From Muribaculaceae bacterium (lineage in GTDB: Bacteria; Bacteroidota; Bacteroidia; Bacteroidales; Muribaculaceae): a stretch of 44,862 nt of DNA. This document shows positions 25,917 to 34,267 of the stretch, piece after piece. Position 1 is the stretch's first letter. Each line of letters begins with the position of its first letter. The position numbers and the translations under genes were made by a program. The DNA lies in assembly GCA_017620885.1 (NCBI GenBank), contig JAGAUF010000073.1, positions 1-44,862 on the forward strand, in the 5' to 3' direction. A model generated the notes under the pieces. The model ran no database searches and had not been told where the DNA came from. It was given only the letters and a program-made list of their open reading frames with translations.

Positions 25917-26930
25917 ATGGAATTTTTAACGAATGATAAGCTCACGATAGTGGGCGCAGCCGGTATGATCGGCTCGAATATGGCGCAGACAGCTCTTATG
26001 ATGCGCCTCACCCCGAATATCTGTCTCTATGACCCCTACGCACCCGCGTTGGAGGGTGTCGCTGAGGAGATGAGACATTGCAGTTTCGAGAATGTCAATA
26101 TTACTTATACTTCTGATATTAAGGAGGCTCTGACGGGAGCCAAATATGTAGTATCGTCGGGTGGCGCAGCCCGTAAAGCCGGCATGACGCGCGAAGACCT
26201 CCTGAAGGGCAACGCTGAGATTGCCGCTCAATTCGGAAAAGACGTTCGCGCATATTGCCCGGACGTGAAGCACGTCGTCGTCGTCTTCAACCCTGCCGAC
26301 ATCACGGGCCTTATCACGCTCGTTTATTCAGGCTTGAAGCCGTCTTGCGTCTCAACACTCGCCGCCCTCGACAGTACTCGTCTGCAGAGTGAACTTGCCA
26401 ACCATTTCGGCATCCCGCAGTCGAGCGTTACAGGAGCCCGCACATACGGCGGTCACGGCGAACAGATGGCCGTCTTCAAATCGGGCACGATTGTCAATGG
26501 CAAACCGCTGACCGAGATCATTGAAGAGGGAACCCTTTCCGGTGATGACTGGAAGAATATAAAGGTGAAAGTGATTCAGGGAGGCAAAAATATTATCGAC
26601 CTGCGTGGCCGTTCATCCTTCCAGAGCCCGGCATATCTCTCTGTCAGCATGATTGCCGCCGCTATGGGTGGTGCGCCGTTCCGCTGGCCTGCCGGTGTAT
26701 ATGTCAATGACGCTCGCTTCCGTCATATCCTGATGGCTATGGAGACCGTCATCACCAAAGAGGGAATCAAGTTTAATCCTGCCAAGGGAACTCCCGAAGA
26801 GGAGGCTGAACTCGAAGCCAGCTACAAGCATCTTTGCACCCTGCGCGACGAAGTAATCGCAATGGGCGTGCTGCCTAAAATCGATGACTGGAAGAAATAT
26901 AATCCCTATCTCGACGATATCACGGCCTAA
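25917..26930 (+). CDS. mdh: Malate dehydrogenase
   Basis: Interconverts malate and oxaloacetate with NAD. The 337-aa protein has the Rossmann loop IVGAAGMIGSNMA (residues about 10-22), the NAD-binding acidic residue in CLYDPYA, FNPADITGLI, the DSTRL arginine segment and the catalytic histidine in ARTYGGHGEQ. It matches the lactate/malate dehydrogenase family in the form I recall from Bacteroidetes. Upstream, 25800-25916 is A-rich with no consensus promoter that I can see. It converges with the B12 operon, with a shared hairpin at 26975-27008. Confidence 0.9.
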   Translation: MEFLTNDKLTIVGAAGMIGSNMAQTALMMRLTPNICLYDPYAPALEGVAEEMRHCSFENVNITYTSDIKEALTGAKYVVSSGGAARKAGMTREDLLKGNAEIAAQFGKDVRAYCPDVKHVVVVFNPADITGLITLVYSGLKPSCVSTLAALDSTRLQSELANHFGIPQSSVTGARTYGGHGEQMAVFKSGTIVNGKPLTEIIEEGTLSGDDWKNIKVKVIQGGKNIIDLRGRSSFQSPAYLSVSMIAAAMGGAPFRWPAGVYVNDARFRHILMAMETVITKEGIKFNPAKGTPEEEAELEASYKHLCTLRDEVIAMGVLPKIDDWKKYNPYLDDITA

Positions 26931-26974
26931 ACGGAGTATTTTCAGGCTTTTAAGCGTTTGAGAAACAAAATCAT

Positions 26975-27008
26975 AGAGCGTGTCGATGATCACTCATTGA
27001 CACGCTCT
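26975..27008. terminator. Bidirectional terminator between mdh and the B12 operon
   Basis: AGAGCGTGTC (26975-26984) and GACACGCTCT (26999-27008) form a perfect 10-bp stem. On the minus strand it is followed by atgattttgttt, so it is the better terminator for the 27040-36222 operon. Confidence 0.7.
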
Positions 27009-27039
27009 CAATCTATTTAGAACTGTTTGATTACTTCTA

Positions 27040-30000
27040 TTATTTGCGGATCATCACTCGTTTGCCGTTGATGATATAGAGGCCCGGGGCGAGCGTCCTT
27101 ACGTCGTCGATGCTCCCGTTGCGTTTGAGTACCATACCCCCGACGGTAAAGATTTCGTATTTGCTGTTGTCGTCGAATACGGAATCAACATCGAGCGAGG
27201 TCACTACGTAGATGTAGATGAATTCGGGCGATTCTGTATCTTCCACACTGAAGGTCCCGGCAGGGACGACGAGGCGATAATTGCCGAGCGGAAGCAGAGC
27301 AGCTTCATCTGCGGAAAGAAGGACTTCTCCATTCTGACCGAGTGTCACATTATATTTGTAACCATCTACTGCTTCCAGACCGGTTTCGGTCGTCTTGAAT
27401 AGTTTTACGTCAGAATTTTCGGCGATTGCCGTAGCCTGAAGACCATCGGCAAGTGTCAGCGTGATGTCTCTGAGTTCGGAATCATTAACACTCCCCTCGG
27501 CGGGATTCACGGAAGGTCGGTTAATGATTACCTCGGGTTTCTCAATCGTCCACGTGTGCGTGTATTCGAGATTGACCGCACCGTTTACGAGGAAGAATCC
27601 TGCCGGTATCGTCATCTTATAGACGCCGGGTGCTGCCTTGTAGTCCTCATCGACGAGGAAGAGGAACGTCACGGCCGTGCCTGCGGGTTCAGCCGGTTCT
27701 TCGTCGGCCAACGGATCTACATCACCTCCGCCGATTATCACGTTGGAATCGCTGACAGCGAGGGCTTCTCCGATCTGTTTGCCGTCGAGAGTCATAATGA
27801 CCTTCGAGGCGCTTTCACTGTTCACCTTGACGTTGCCGTCAATTGACATCATCACGGCAAGGCTGCCATTCCACGTTTCTTCAGGAGTAAACTCATCATT
27901 CGGGCTGATAGCCGTCACAAGCGGCTCGATGTTCACCGGATCGAGATCCACAATCCAGCTCTGAGTGAATTCCGCTACGGGTGCGCCGTCGATAGTGAAG
28001 AATCCGGCCGGAATCTTAATCTCATAGAGACCCGGAGCCACCTCATAATCGTCTGCCGTCAAGAACGGGAAACGAACGAGATACTGTGCCGGACGGTTGT
28101 CCGAATTTTCTTCGTTGTCGGCTGAAGCGGCGGGATTGACTGTAAGCATGACGGATGAGGCAGTCAGAGCGTTGCCGATCTGTTTGCCGTCAAGAGTCAT
28201 CACGACTGCATCCTCACCCTTCTCATTCTTCTGAATCTGGCCGAATACGCCATATTCAACCGTTACTCCGAATTTCCAGAAATCTTTCGGATCGACCGTT
28301 TCGTTGGGAACGGCTGTAATGATATAATCGCCGAGTTTTACCTCCTCTTCGGGCACATTATAATAACGGTTGAAGTTTTTGTCGCAGCGCACTTCCTCTC
28401 CGTTGAGAACGGGATAGGCATCTGTGCCGATTGTCTGTCCGAAGGGGGCGCCAAGTCTGAAGGCCACTTCTCCGGAAGCCATCTGTGCGTCAGTGACGAT
28501 AACGCTTCCGTCATTTATTTTGTATGCCTCGACAGCGTATGCGTTTCTGACATTGTTTTTGGCGGTCGTTGAACCTACGCACGCGCCGCCGGTACTGGGA
28601 TTGACGGAGTTTACCTTTCCGATGTTGTAGACATTTTCTACTGTAACGGACGCATTGCCGTGGCAACCTAAGATACCGCCGCAATTGGCCGCCGCCTTGA
28701 GATTGCCGGTGTTGCAGCAGTCTTTTACAGTCACGCTTTCGGCGTAGGCATAACCGACGATACCGCCGATGTTGTTGTTGTCGCCCGTGATATTTACGTG
28801 ATTGACGCAGGATTCGATAGTTGCGAATTGTCTTGCATAACCCGCTATACCGCCGGAGTTGCTGAATACGTGCATCTGTCCGTCTACCTCGATACCCGAA
28901 ATAAGAGCCGGAGCCTCTTCCGATTCACCTTTGACGTATCCGAAGAGCCCTTTGTAAAGGCCGGTATAACGAGTATTGTCGTTGATGTAAAGACCCCTGA
29001 CGCGGTGGTTGCCTCCGAGGAATGTTCCGCTGAAATAAGTACCCATATTGTTGCCGATAGGAGTCCAGTCGTAGTTGCCCAGATCAATGTCGGCCGTTAG
29101 AACCGCGTTCAGGTTGCGGGTGTTGGTGTTCACCTCATTGGCGAACCATGCCAGCTCGCTGCCCGTGGAAATTTGATAAACACCATCTATTGATGCGGGC
29201 TCGGTAAGAGTTTCTCCGTCCCAGCAGTTGGCCGACTGTTCCATCTCGACTTTGAAAGTCTGCAATCCTTCAGCGTCGTCGGCGATATTGAATGTATTGC
29301 GGTAGCAGCGGTAGCCCTTCTTTCTTGCCACGACATCATACATTCCGTACGTGCCGGAATATAATCCCGTCTCTGCGTTGGCTTCAAGTACGGTTTCGCC
29401 GAATTTCATCTCAGTCTCGGCGTCAGCCGTATGGTTTTCAAGTCTGATGTCGAAAAGTTTATAGGGAGAAAGAGTGAAGCTTAATTCGGGAACATATCCG
29501 AAATAAGTCTTATGGGGAATTGCTGTAAAGTTGGGGGAACGTCCCGCTTCAGCGTCAATATTGCGGTGGTTGCCTATCGGATCGCCGTAACCGTTCACCT
29601 GAATGACGCCTTCCGTCATCTTGATTTCAGGAGTCGTCGCCACGTCGTGATCGGAGGGAATCGAGACAGTGACGGCTTGTGCGGCGGGAGCCGAACCGAA
29701 CGTGTACTGTCCGGCGCCGAGTATAAGCGATGATCCGTTGGGAACTCCGTTATAGGTCACATAGGCCGACATATTGTAGATACCTGCCAGTTTGTTTGCC
29801 GGATGAAAAAGACCGGAATACTGAATCTTGATATTGTCGCCCGGCTGGAAAATCTTGCTGTCCGCACGCGTGGCGTTTATGATTTCGCGGTGACATTTTT
29901 TCGCCGTCATCACCTGATATGTGGAATTGCCCGAAGCGTCGGTGAGACGCACAATCTGGCGCCCGTGCTTGAGAAGAAGTGTATAAGTGCCGTCATCGTT

Positions 30001-31515
30001 GCGCGTCACACCTTCAGTGCTGAAACCGGTATACGTGGCCATACGCTCCCCGATGGTCGGATAAGCGATCTGAATGGAGGCGACTCCCTCCGGTTTGAAG
30101 GTATATTTCGCACCCTCTTCAGTATCAAGATAATAGAATACGTCGTGTTCGGAATCTACATATTTCCCGGCCAATTTCTTGGCACCGTCGTTATATGCCT
30201 CGTTGATTATCATATTCGGCACTACGGATGACTCCGTCCCGCCGACGGTCACCACGTAGGCAGCTGTATTCTCCGGCCATATAGCGCCCCAGAAAGAGCC
30301 TCCCATATAATCGCGGATAGTACTGTTGTTGTACATATTCAGCTTGATGGCGTCATACGTTACAAGAACGATGACCGTGCCTTGTCCGATAGCCTTCAAA
30401 TCGGCCCACGCGGAAGATGGATCGCTTTCGATGCTGATGACGCTGTTGTCGGGCTTGCCGTCGAGACCTATGACGGTATAATGGAATTCAGGTTCGATGA
30501 AGTAGTTGTTGGTCTGGGAGTCGGTCAGCTGCCATGTGCGCATGGCATGTGCCTTGAATGTATCGCCCTGACGCAGTTTGAGATGGCCCTGCGGGTTGAT
30601 ATTGACGAAGATGTCGCCCGTCTCGTAGCCCTGATTGGAGTCCACACTGTGGTTCACCTGAAGAGGATTCCCTTCGTAATCGGATGTCGTGAAGACGAGT
30701 TTGGGACGCTTGGCCTCATTCGCGGACATTGTGAAGTAGCCGCCGAGCGTCATTTTGCCGGGAATACGGGTGCGATAATTGTATACCTGTCCGAGCGCGA
30801 GACGGTAATTGTATATCGTCGTGTCGCCTTCGGCAACTATCGATTCCGCATTTACAGGAGTGAAGTCCACGAAATGCGCGAATTTCATATTAAGCTGGAA
30901 TTCAGCCTCTTTGGGCACTTTGATGACAAAGTCTTCCGCCTTGGGGATAGAAGCCGAGACATTGATGTTGCCCGTCAATGTGTTGCTTCTGTAATACGAG
31001 ACGTATCCTTCGGCACGGCGTTTTTCAGCAGGGGCGAATTCAGCATAGAATGAGTCGCCGTTGAGCGCAAGGAACGTCTTGCGTCCGGCGGTGGTGCTGT
31101 TGCCGATGGTAACAGGGTGATTGACCCCCTCGCGGCTGTTCACCTTTACGTTGAGGGTATAGTCGTCGCCGTACACCCATGTGTTTCCATCCTCATCTCT
31201 GTTGGTCGCATAAGCGGTCAGAGTGAGAACAGTGATCTGCTGTTTGGCGGAGTCGCCCACGCAGACCTCGATTGTTCCGTTGACGGTAGTTCCGTCTTTC
31301 GCGTATCCTGTCAGCACATACTCTCCGGGCGTAGCGTCGAAGTTGTAGATGTACTTGTCAGGGCTGCCGGCCTCGACAATCTGCCCCGTGGTCTTGGATT
31401 TCATTGTCATCAGTTGTGACACTGAATTCATCTTCACGGTCAGATTCGTAGCCGATACGCTTATGGCACAGCTGCATATCGCGAGCAGTGCCAAAAGGTA
31501 GATTTTGGCTTTCAT
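27040..31515 (-). CDS. 1491-aa surface protein of the cobalamin operon
   Basis: The last gene of the riboswitch operon, starting 29 bases after the second propeller gene. A type I signal peptide (1-22) is followed by about 750 residues of beta-rich Ig-like and unassigned sequence. Next comes a GLUG-type beta-helix region (about 780-1030; ISTGSELAWFANEV, LTADIDLGNYDWTPIG, SGGIAGYARQFATIESC). Then come repeats of about 120 residues (1060-1420) that share MTLDGKQIG and VPAGTF/IPAGFF, as in the 685 and 3353 proteins. The last 45 residues form the shared tail (VGGMVLKRNG, LAPGLYIINGKRVMIRK). Position in the operon suggests a role in cobalamin capture or retention at the surface, comparable to BtuH in Bacteroides. 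No sequence match to BtuH is claimed. Confidence 0.75.
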   Translation of the reverse strand: MKAKIYLLALLAICSCAISVSATNLTVKMNSVSQLMTMKSKTTGQIVEAGSPDKYIYNFDATPGEYVLTGYAKDGTTVNGTIEVCVGDSAKQQITVLTLTAYATNRDEDGNTWVYGDDYTLNVKVNSREGVNHPVTIGNSTTAGRKTFLALNGDSFYAEFAPAEKRRAEGYVSYYRSNTLTGNINVSASIPKAEDFVIKVPKEAEFQLNMKFAHFVDFTPVNAESIVAEGDTTIYNYRLALGQVYNYRTRIPGKMTLGGYFTMSANEAKRPKLVFTTSDYEGNPLQVNHSVDSNQGYETGDIFVNINPQGHLKLRQGDTFKAHAMRTWQLTDSQTNNYFIEPEFHYTVIGLDGKPDNSVISIESDPSSAWADLKAIGQGTVIVLVTYDAIKLNMYNNSTIRDYMGGSFWGAIWPENTAAYVVTVGGTESSVVPNMIINEAYNDGAKKLAGKYVDSEHDVFYYLDTEEGAKYTFKPEGVASIQIAYPTIGERMATYTGFSTEGVTRNDDGTYTLLLKHGRQIVRLTDASGNSTYQVMTAKKCHREIINATRADSKIFQPGDNIKIQYSGLFHPANKLAGIYNMSAYVTYNGVPNGSSLILGAGQYTFGSAPAAQAVTVSIPSDHDVATTPEIKMTEGVIQVNGYGDPIGNHRNIDAEAGRSPNFTAIPHKTYFGYVPELSFTLSPYKLFDIRLENHTADAETEMKFGETVLEANAETGLYSGTYGMYDVVARKKGYRCYRNTFNIADDAEGLQTFKVEMEQSANCWDGETLTEPASIDGVYQISTGSELAWFANEVNTNTRNLNAVLTADIDLGNYDWTPIGNNMGTYFSGTFLGGNHRVRGLYINDNTRYTGLYKGLFGYVKGESEEAPALISGIEVDGQMHVFSNSGGIAGYARQFATIESCVNHVNITGDNNNIGGIVGYAYAESVTVKDCCNTGNLKAAANCGGILGCHGNASVTVENVYNIGKVNSVNPSTGGACVGSTTAKNNVRNAYAVEAYKINDGSVIVTDAQMASGEVAFRLGAPFGQTIGTDAYPVLNGEEVRCDKNFNRYYNVPEEEVKLGDYIITAVPNETVDPKDFWKFGVTVEYGVFGQIQKNEKGEDAVVMTLDGKQIGNALTASSVMLTVNPAASADNEENSDNRPAQYLVRFPFLTADDYEVAPGLYEIKIPAGFFTIDGAPVAEFTQSWIVDLDPVNIEPLVTAISPNDEFTPEETWNGSLAVMMSIDGNVKVNSESASKVIMTLDGKQIGEALAVSDSNVIIGGGDVDPLADEEPAEPAGTAVTFLFLVDEDYKAAPGVYKMTIPAGFFLVNGAVNLEYTHTWTIEKPEVIINRPSVNPAEGSVNDSELRDITLTLADGLQATAIAENSDVKLFKTTETGLEAVDGYKYNVTLGQNGEVLLSADEAALLPLGNYRLVVPAGTFSVEDTESPEFIYIYVVTSLDVDSVFDDNSKYEIFTVGGMVLKRNGSIDDVRTLAPGLYIINGKRVMIRK
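27771..28200 (-). repeat. Coding repeat within the 1491-aa protein
   Basis: The segment coding MTLDGKQI occurs at 27771-27795 and 28176-28200 with one base difference over 25, at the same place in two tandem Ig-like units about 135 codons apart. It indicates recent duplication of a domain. Confidence 0.7.
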
Positions 31516-31544
31516 ACGAAAAAATTAAAAGTTGTTATTAATGA

Positions 31545-32828
31545 TTAATTACCTGTGTATAAGATTTTTCTGCCATTGCGTATATATATTCTTCCTTTCT
31601 TTGGCTCCTTGACATAGAGGCCCTCAAGGTCATAGAAATATCCGTCGTTCCTTTCCGCACCGATCTGACTGATGTCGCCGCTGCGTGGCTTGAGGGCGAG
31701 GAAATGCGCCGGATTGATGTAGACGCCGTATCTGCCCACAAACTGTCCCTCGGGAGTCCACTGCCAGAGGGCGCCCGCAGCGGCAAACGAGCCGGCGTCT
31801 GTGGCGTAAATATAACCCGTATAGGGATTTACGTATATTCCGTATGGCATCATCATACTTTTCAAATCCTCCATCAGAGTGCCCGGCATATCCTCGTATA
31901 CGCCCTCGGCTCCGTCTGTCTCCATAACCTTGGCGGGATCTACGGTGACATAATTGAACGTATATTCACTTGTATAGTAGGAATATCTCGAGCCTATACA
32001 ATAGAACCGGCCGTCTGCCGCCGTACAGGAATATGTCGCGGCATACTCGAGTTTCTCGAAGCACTCCTCGTCAGGCTTGCCCGAAAGAACCGCATCGCAG
32101 TCGAGAATGATTGTGGCGGCGTCTATGTCATAGTAATCGCCCGGGGAATTGACACACAGATACTGTCCGCTCTGCGACATCTTCCCGTAGAGATTTATCT
32201 GATGCGTGTCGATGGTGCGCAGACGCTTCATTGTATTCGCTTCAATCACCTCAATTGTAGTCTCATATTCGTGGTCTTCCTGAAAGGCATACCCTCCCGT
32301 ATTGGCCACAAAGAGATAACCCTTGTAATATGCTATCCCTTCCGGCTCGTAGCCGACTTCGATTGTGTCTACAACCTTGAAGGTCTTGAGGTCGATTTTC
32401 GCTACATATCCTTTCGTGAAATAGACATAGCCGTCGACTGTCCCACACTCATGGCCGTATGACGATATGTACACATATTCGCCGTCTGTGGCGAGTTTAC
32501 GGTTGTTAGGCACGTCCTCCGTCGCCGCCACAGCCTTCCCTTTCGTATCGATAAACTGCACGATATTTGACCAGTTGACGGCTATTGCGATAAGATTGTC
32601 GCTCACCTGAATGATGTCATTCGGGGTGTCGCCGAGTTTGAAGCCGTTCACCTCGCGAAACCACTCGTTGCTGACTATCCTGCCGTCTTCAAAATAAGTG
32701 ATTTTGCCATTGTCTGTCTGCCAGTTGCCCTCGTTGAGCAGTATGATTCTTTCTTCTGCTCCGACGTGGAACGTCGCGAGGACAGCTGACATAAAGAGCG
32801 ACAATATCAATTTCAATTTAGAGTTCAT
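31545..32828 (-). CDS. btuG: BtuG-like beta-propeller, copy 2 (non-lipidated)
   Basis: A 427-aa YncE/DUF5074-like seven-bladed propeller. The mature part begins EERIILLNEGNWQTDNGK and carries blade segments such as DTPNDIIQVSDNL, VGYEPEGIAYYKGYLFVANTGG and MPYGIYVNPYTGYIYATDAG. Bacteroides BtuG, which binds cobalamin with very high affinity above BtuB, has this fold. BtuG there is a lipoprotein; here the signal peptide (1-24) lacks a lipobox cysteine. The C-terminus (FYDLEGLYVKEPKKGRIYIR then NGRKIL) has the shared tail pattern. It follows copy 1 by 149 bases and is about two-thirds identical by eye. Function in B12 capture is inferred from fold and operon. Confidence 0.8.
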   Translation of the reverse strand: MNSKLKLILSLFMSAVLATFHVGAEERIILLNEGNWQTDNGKITYFEDGRIVSNEWFREVNGFKLGDTPNDIIQVSDNLIAIAVNWSNIVQFIDTKGKAVAATEDVPNNRKLATDGEYVYISSYGHECGTVDGYVYFTKGYVAKIDLKTFKVVDTIEVGYEPEGIAYYKGYLFVANTGGYAFQEDHEYETTIEVIEANTMKRLRTIDTHQINLYGKMSQSGQYLCVNSPGDYYDIDAATIILDCDAVLSGKPDEECFEKLEYAATYSCTAADGRFYCIGSRYSYYTSEYTFNYVTVDPAKVMETDGAEGVYEDMPGTLMEDLKSMMMPYGIYVNPYTGYIYATDAGSFAAAGALWQWTPEGQFVGRYGVYINPAHFLALKPRSGDISQIGAERNDGYFYDLEGLYVKEPKKGRIYIRNGRKILYTGN

Positions 32829-32902
32829 TATTGCTATATATCGTTTATCTTAATAATATGCGTAATATCAGTGGTTTAAGTAAATTTTCAGTTCTGCGTA
32901 AA

Positions 32903-32940
32903 GGCGTATAAAACGCCCGTGAACCCTGTCTGGAGTTCAC
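32903..32940 (-). other. Intercistronic hairpins between the two propeller genes
   Basis: Two stems lie in the 149-base gap: GTGAAC/GTTCAC (32919-32940) and GGCG/CGCC (32903-32916, T-rich loop). They could lower or stabilise downstream expression. There is no long T-tract, so full termination is unlikely. Confidence 0.4.
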
Positions 32941-32977
32941 AAAAGGCTTTAAAATTTACTCTGTTAAAGTTCTGTGA

Positions 32978-34267
32978 TTATTCCCGGTTGGTGAGAATAA
33001 ATTTTTTGCCGCCGCGGATATATAATTCTCCGCTTTCCGGCACTTTCACACGGTTTCCGTGAAGGTCATATATGTGGTCGTCCTTTTTCTCCGCTCCGAT
33101 TGGATTGATATTTCCGCTCCCGGGCTTGAGAGCAAGAAAATGAGCGGGATTGATATAGACGCGATATTTGTCGACAAACTTTCCCTCGGGCGTCCATTGC
33201 CAGAGCGTCCCGGCCGTGGCAAACGAGCCTGCGTCAGTAGCGTAGATATAACCCGTATAGGGATTTACGTATATTCCGTATGGCATTGTCATTGTTTTGA
33301 GATCGGAGATTACCGTGCCGGGCATCTCCTCATATACACCGCGTTTGCCGTCGGTGGCAATTACCTCCCCGGGATCAATGGAGAGATAATTGAATGTATA
33401 GTCTCCGGTGATGAAAGAGAATCGGGAACCTACGGCGTAGAAACGTCCGTCGGTCGCCGTACACGTATTGGTGGCGGCATATTCCAGCACCTCGAAACAT
33501 TCCTCATCGCTTTTACCGGAAAGGGCGGCCTCGCAGTCAAGGATAACAGTCGTGGGCTGAATCTCGTAATCATCGCCTTGCGAGCCTACTATGAGATATT
33601 GCCCGCTCTGCGACAGCTTGCCGTAAAGGTTTATCTGATTCGTGTCGATGTCGCGCACGCGTGCGAGAGTCGAGGCGTCGAGCACCGTGACCGTCTTCTC
33701 ATATTCGTGATTCTCCTGAAAGGCGTATCCACCCGTGTTGGCAACAAACAAGTGCCCCTTATATAAGGCTATCCCCTCCGGCTCGTAGCCAACTTCGACG
33801 GCATCAACCGTCTTGAAGCTTTTCAGGTCGATTTTGGCCACAAATCCTTTCGTGAACGTCTTAGTGCCGCTGACAGTGCCACATTCGTGCCCGTAGGAGG
33901 TGACATAGAGATATTCTCCGTCAGTGGCCAGACGGCGGTTGTTGGGTACATCCTCCGTCGCGGCCACGGCTTTGCCGTCGCGGTCGATGAATTGCACTAT
34001 ATTCGACCAGTTGAGCGCGATTGCGACAAGATCGTCATTTACCTGTATAATGTCGTTTGGCGTATCGCCGAGTTTCATGCCATTGACGTCGCGAAACCAT
34101 TGATTGCTCACGATGCGGCCGTCTTCAAAATATGTCAGCCGTCCGTTGTCGGTCTGCCATAGCCCTTCGTTAAGAAGAAGAATCCGCTCTTCCGCTACGG
34201 CTGAAACAAAGGGCATTAGAACAGCCACGCTAAAACTCAATATATATTTCCTGATATTGATTTTCAT
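32978..34267 (-). CDS. btuG: BtuG-like beta-propeller, copy 1 (non-lipidated)
   Basis: A 429-aa propeller closely related to copy 2, translated from an ATG that overlaps the btuB stop codon (ATGA). Signal peptide (1-26, ending SAVA) with no lipobox. The mature start EERILLLNEGLWQTDNGR and the blades DTPNDIIQVNDDL, YEPEGIALYKGHLFVANTGG and MPYGIYVNPYTGYIYATDAG match copy 2. The tail is IYDLHGNRVKVPESGELYIR then GGKKF. Tight coupling to btuB is the arrangement of known BtuB-BtuG pairs, which form a lidded B12 transporter. Expected location is the outer face of the outer membrane. Confidence 0.82.
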   Translation of the reverse strand: MKINIRKYILSFSVAVLMPFVSAVAEERILLLNEGLWQTDNGRLTYFEDGRIVSNQWFRDVNGMKLGDTPNDIIQVNDDLVAIALNWSNIVQFIDRDGKAVAATEDVPNNRRLATDGEYLYVTSYGHECGTVSGTKTFTKGFVAKIDLKSFKTVDAVEVGYEPEGIALYKGHLFVANTGGYAFQENHEYEKTVTVLDASTLARVRDIDTNQINLYGKLSQSGQYLIVGSQGDDYEIQPTTVILDCEAALSGKSDEECFEVLEYAATNTCTATDGRFYAVGSRFSFITGDYTFNYLSIDPGEVIATDGKRGVYEEMPGTVISDLKTMTMPYGIYVNPYTGYIYATDAGSFATAGTLWQWTPEGKFVDKYRVYINPAHFLALKPGSGNINPIGAEKKDDHIYDLHGNRVKVPESGELYIRGGKKFILTNRE

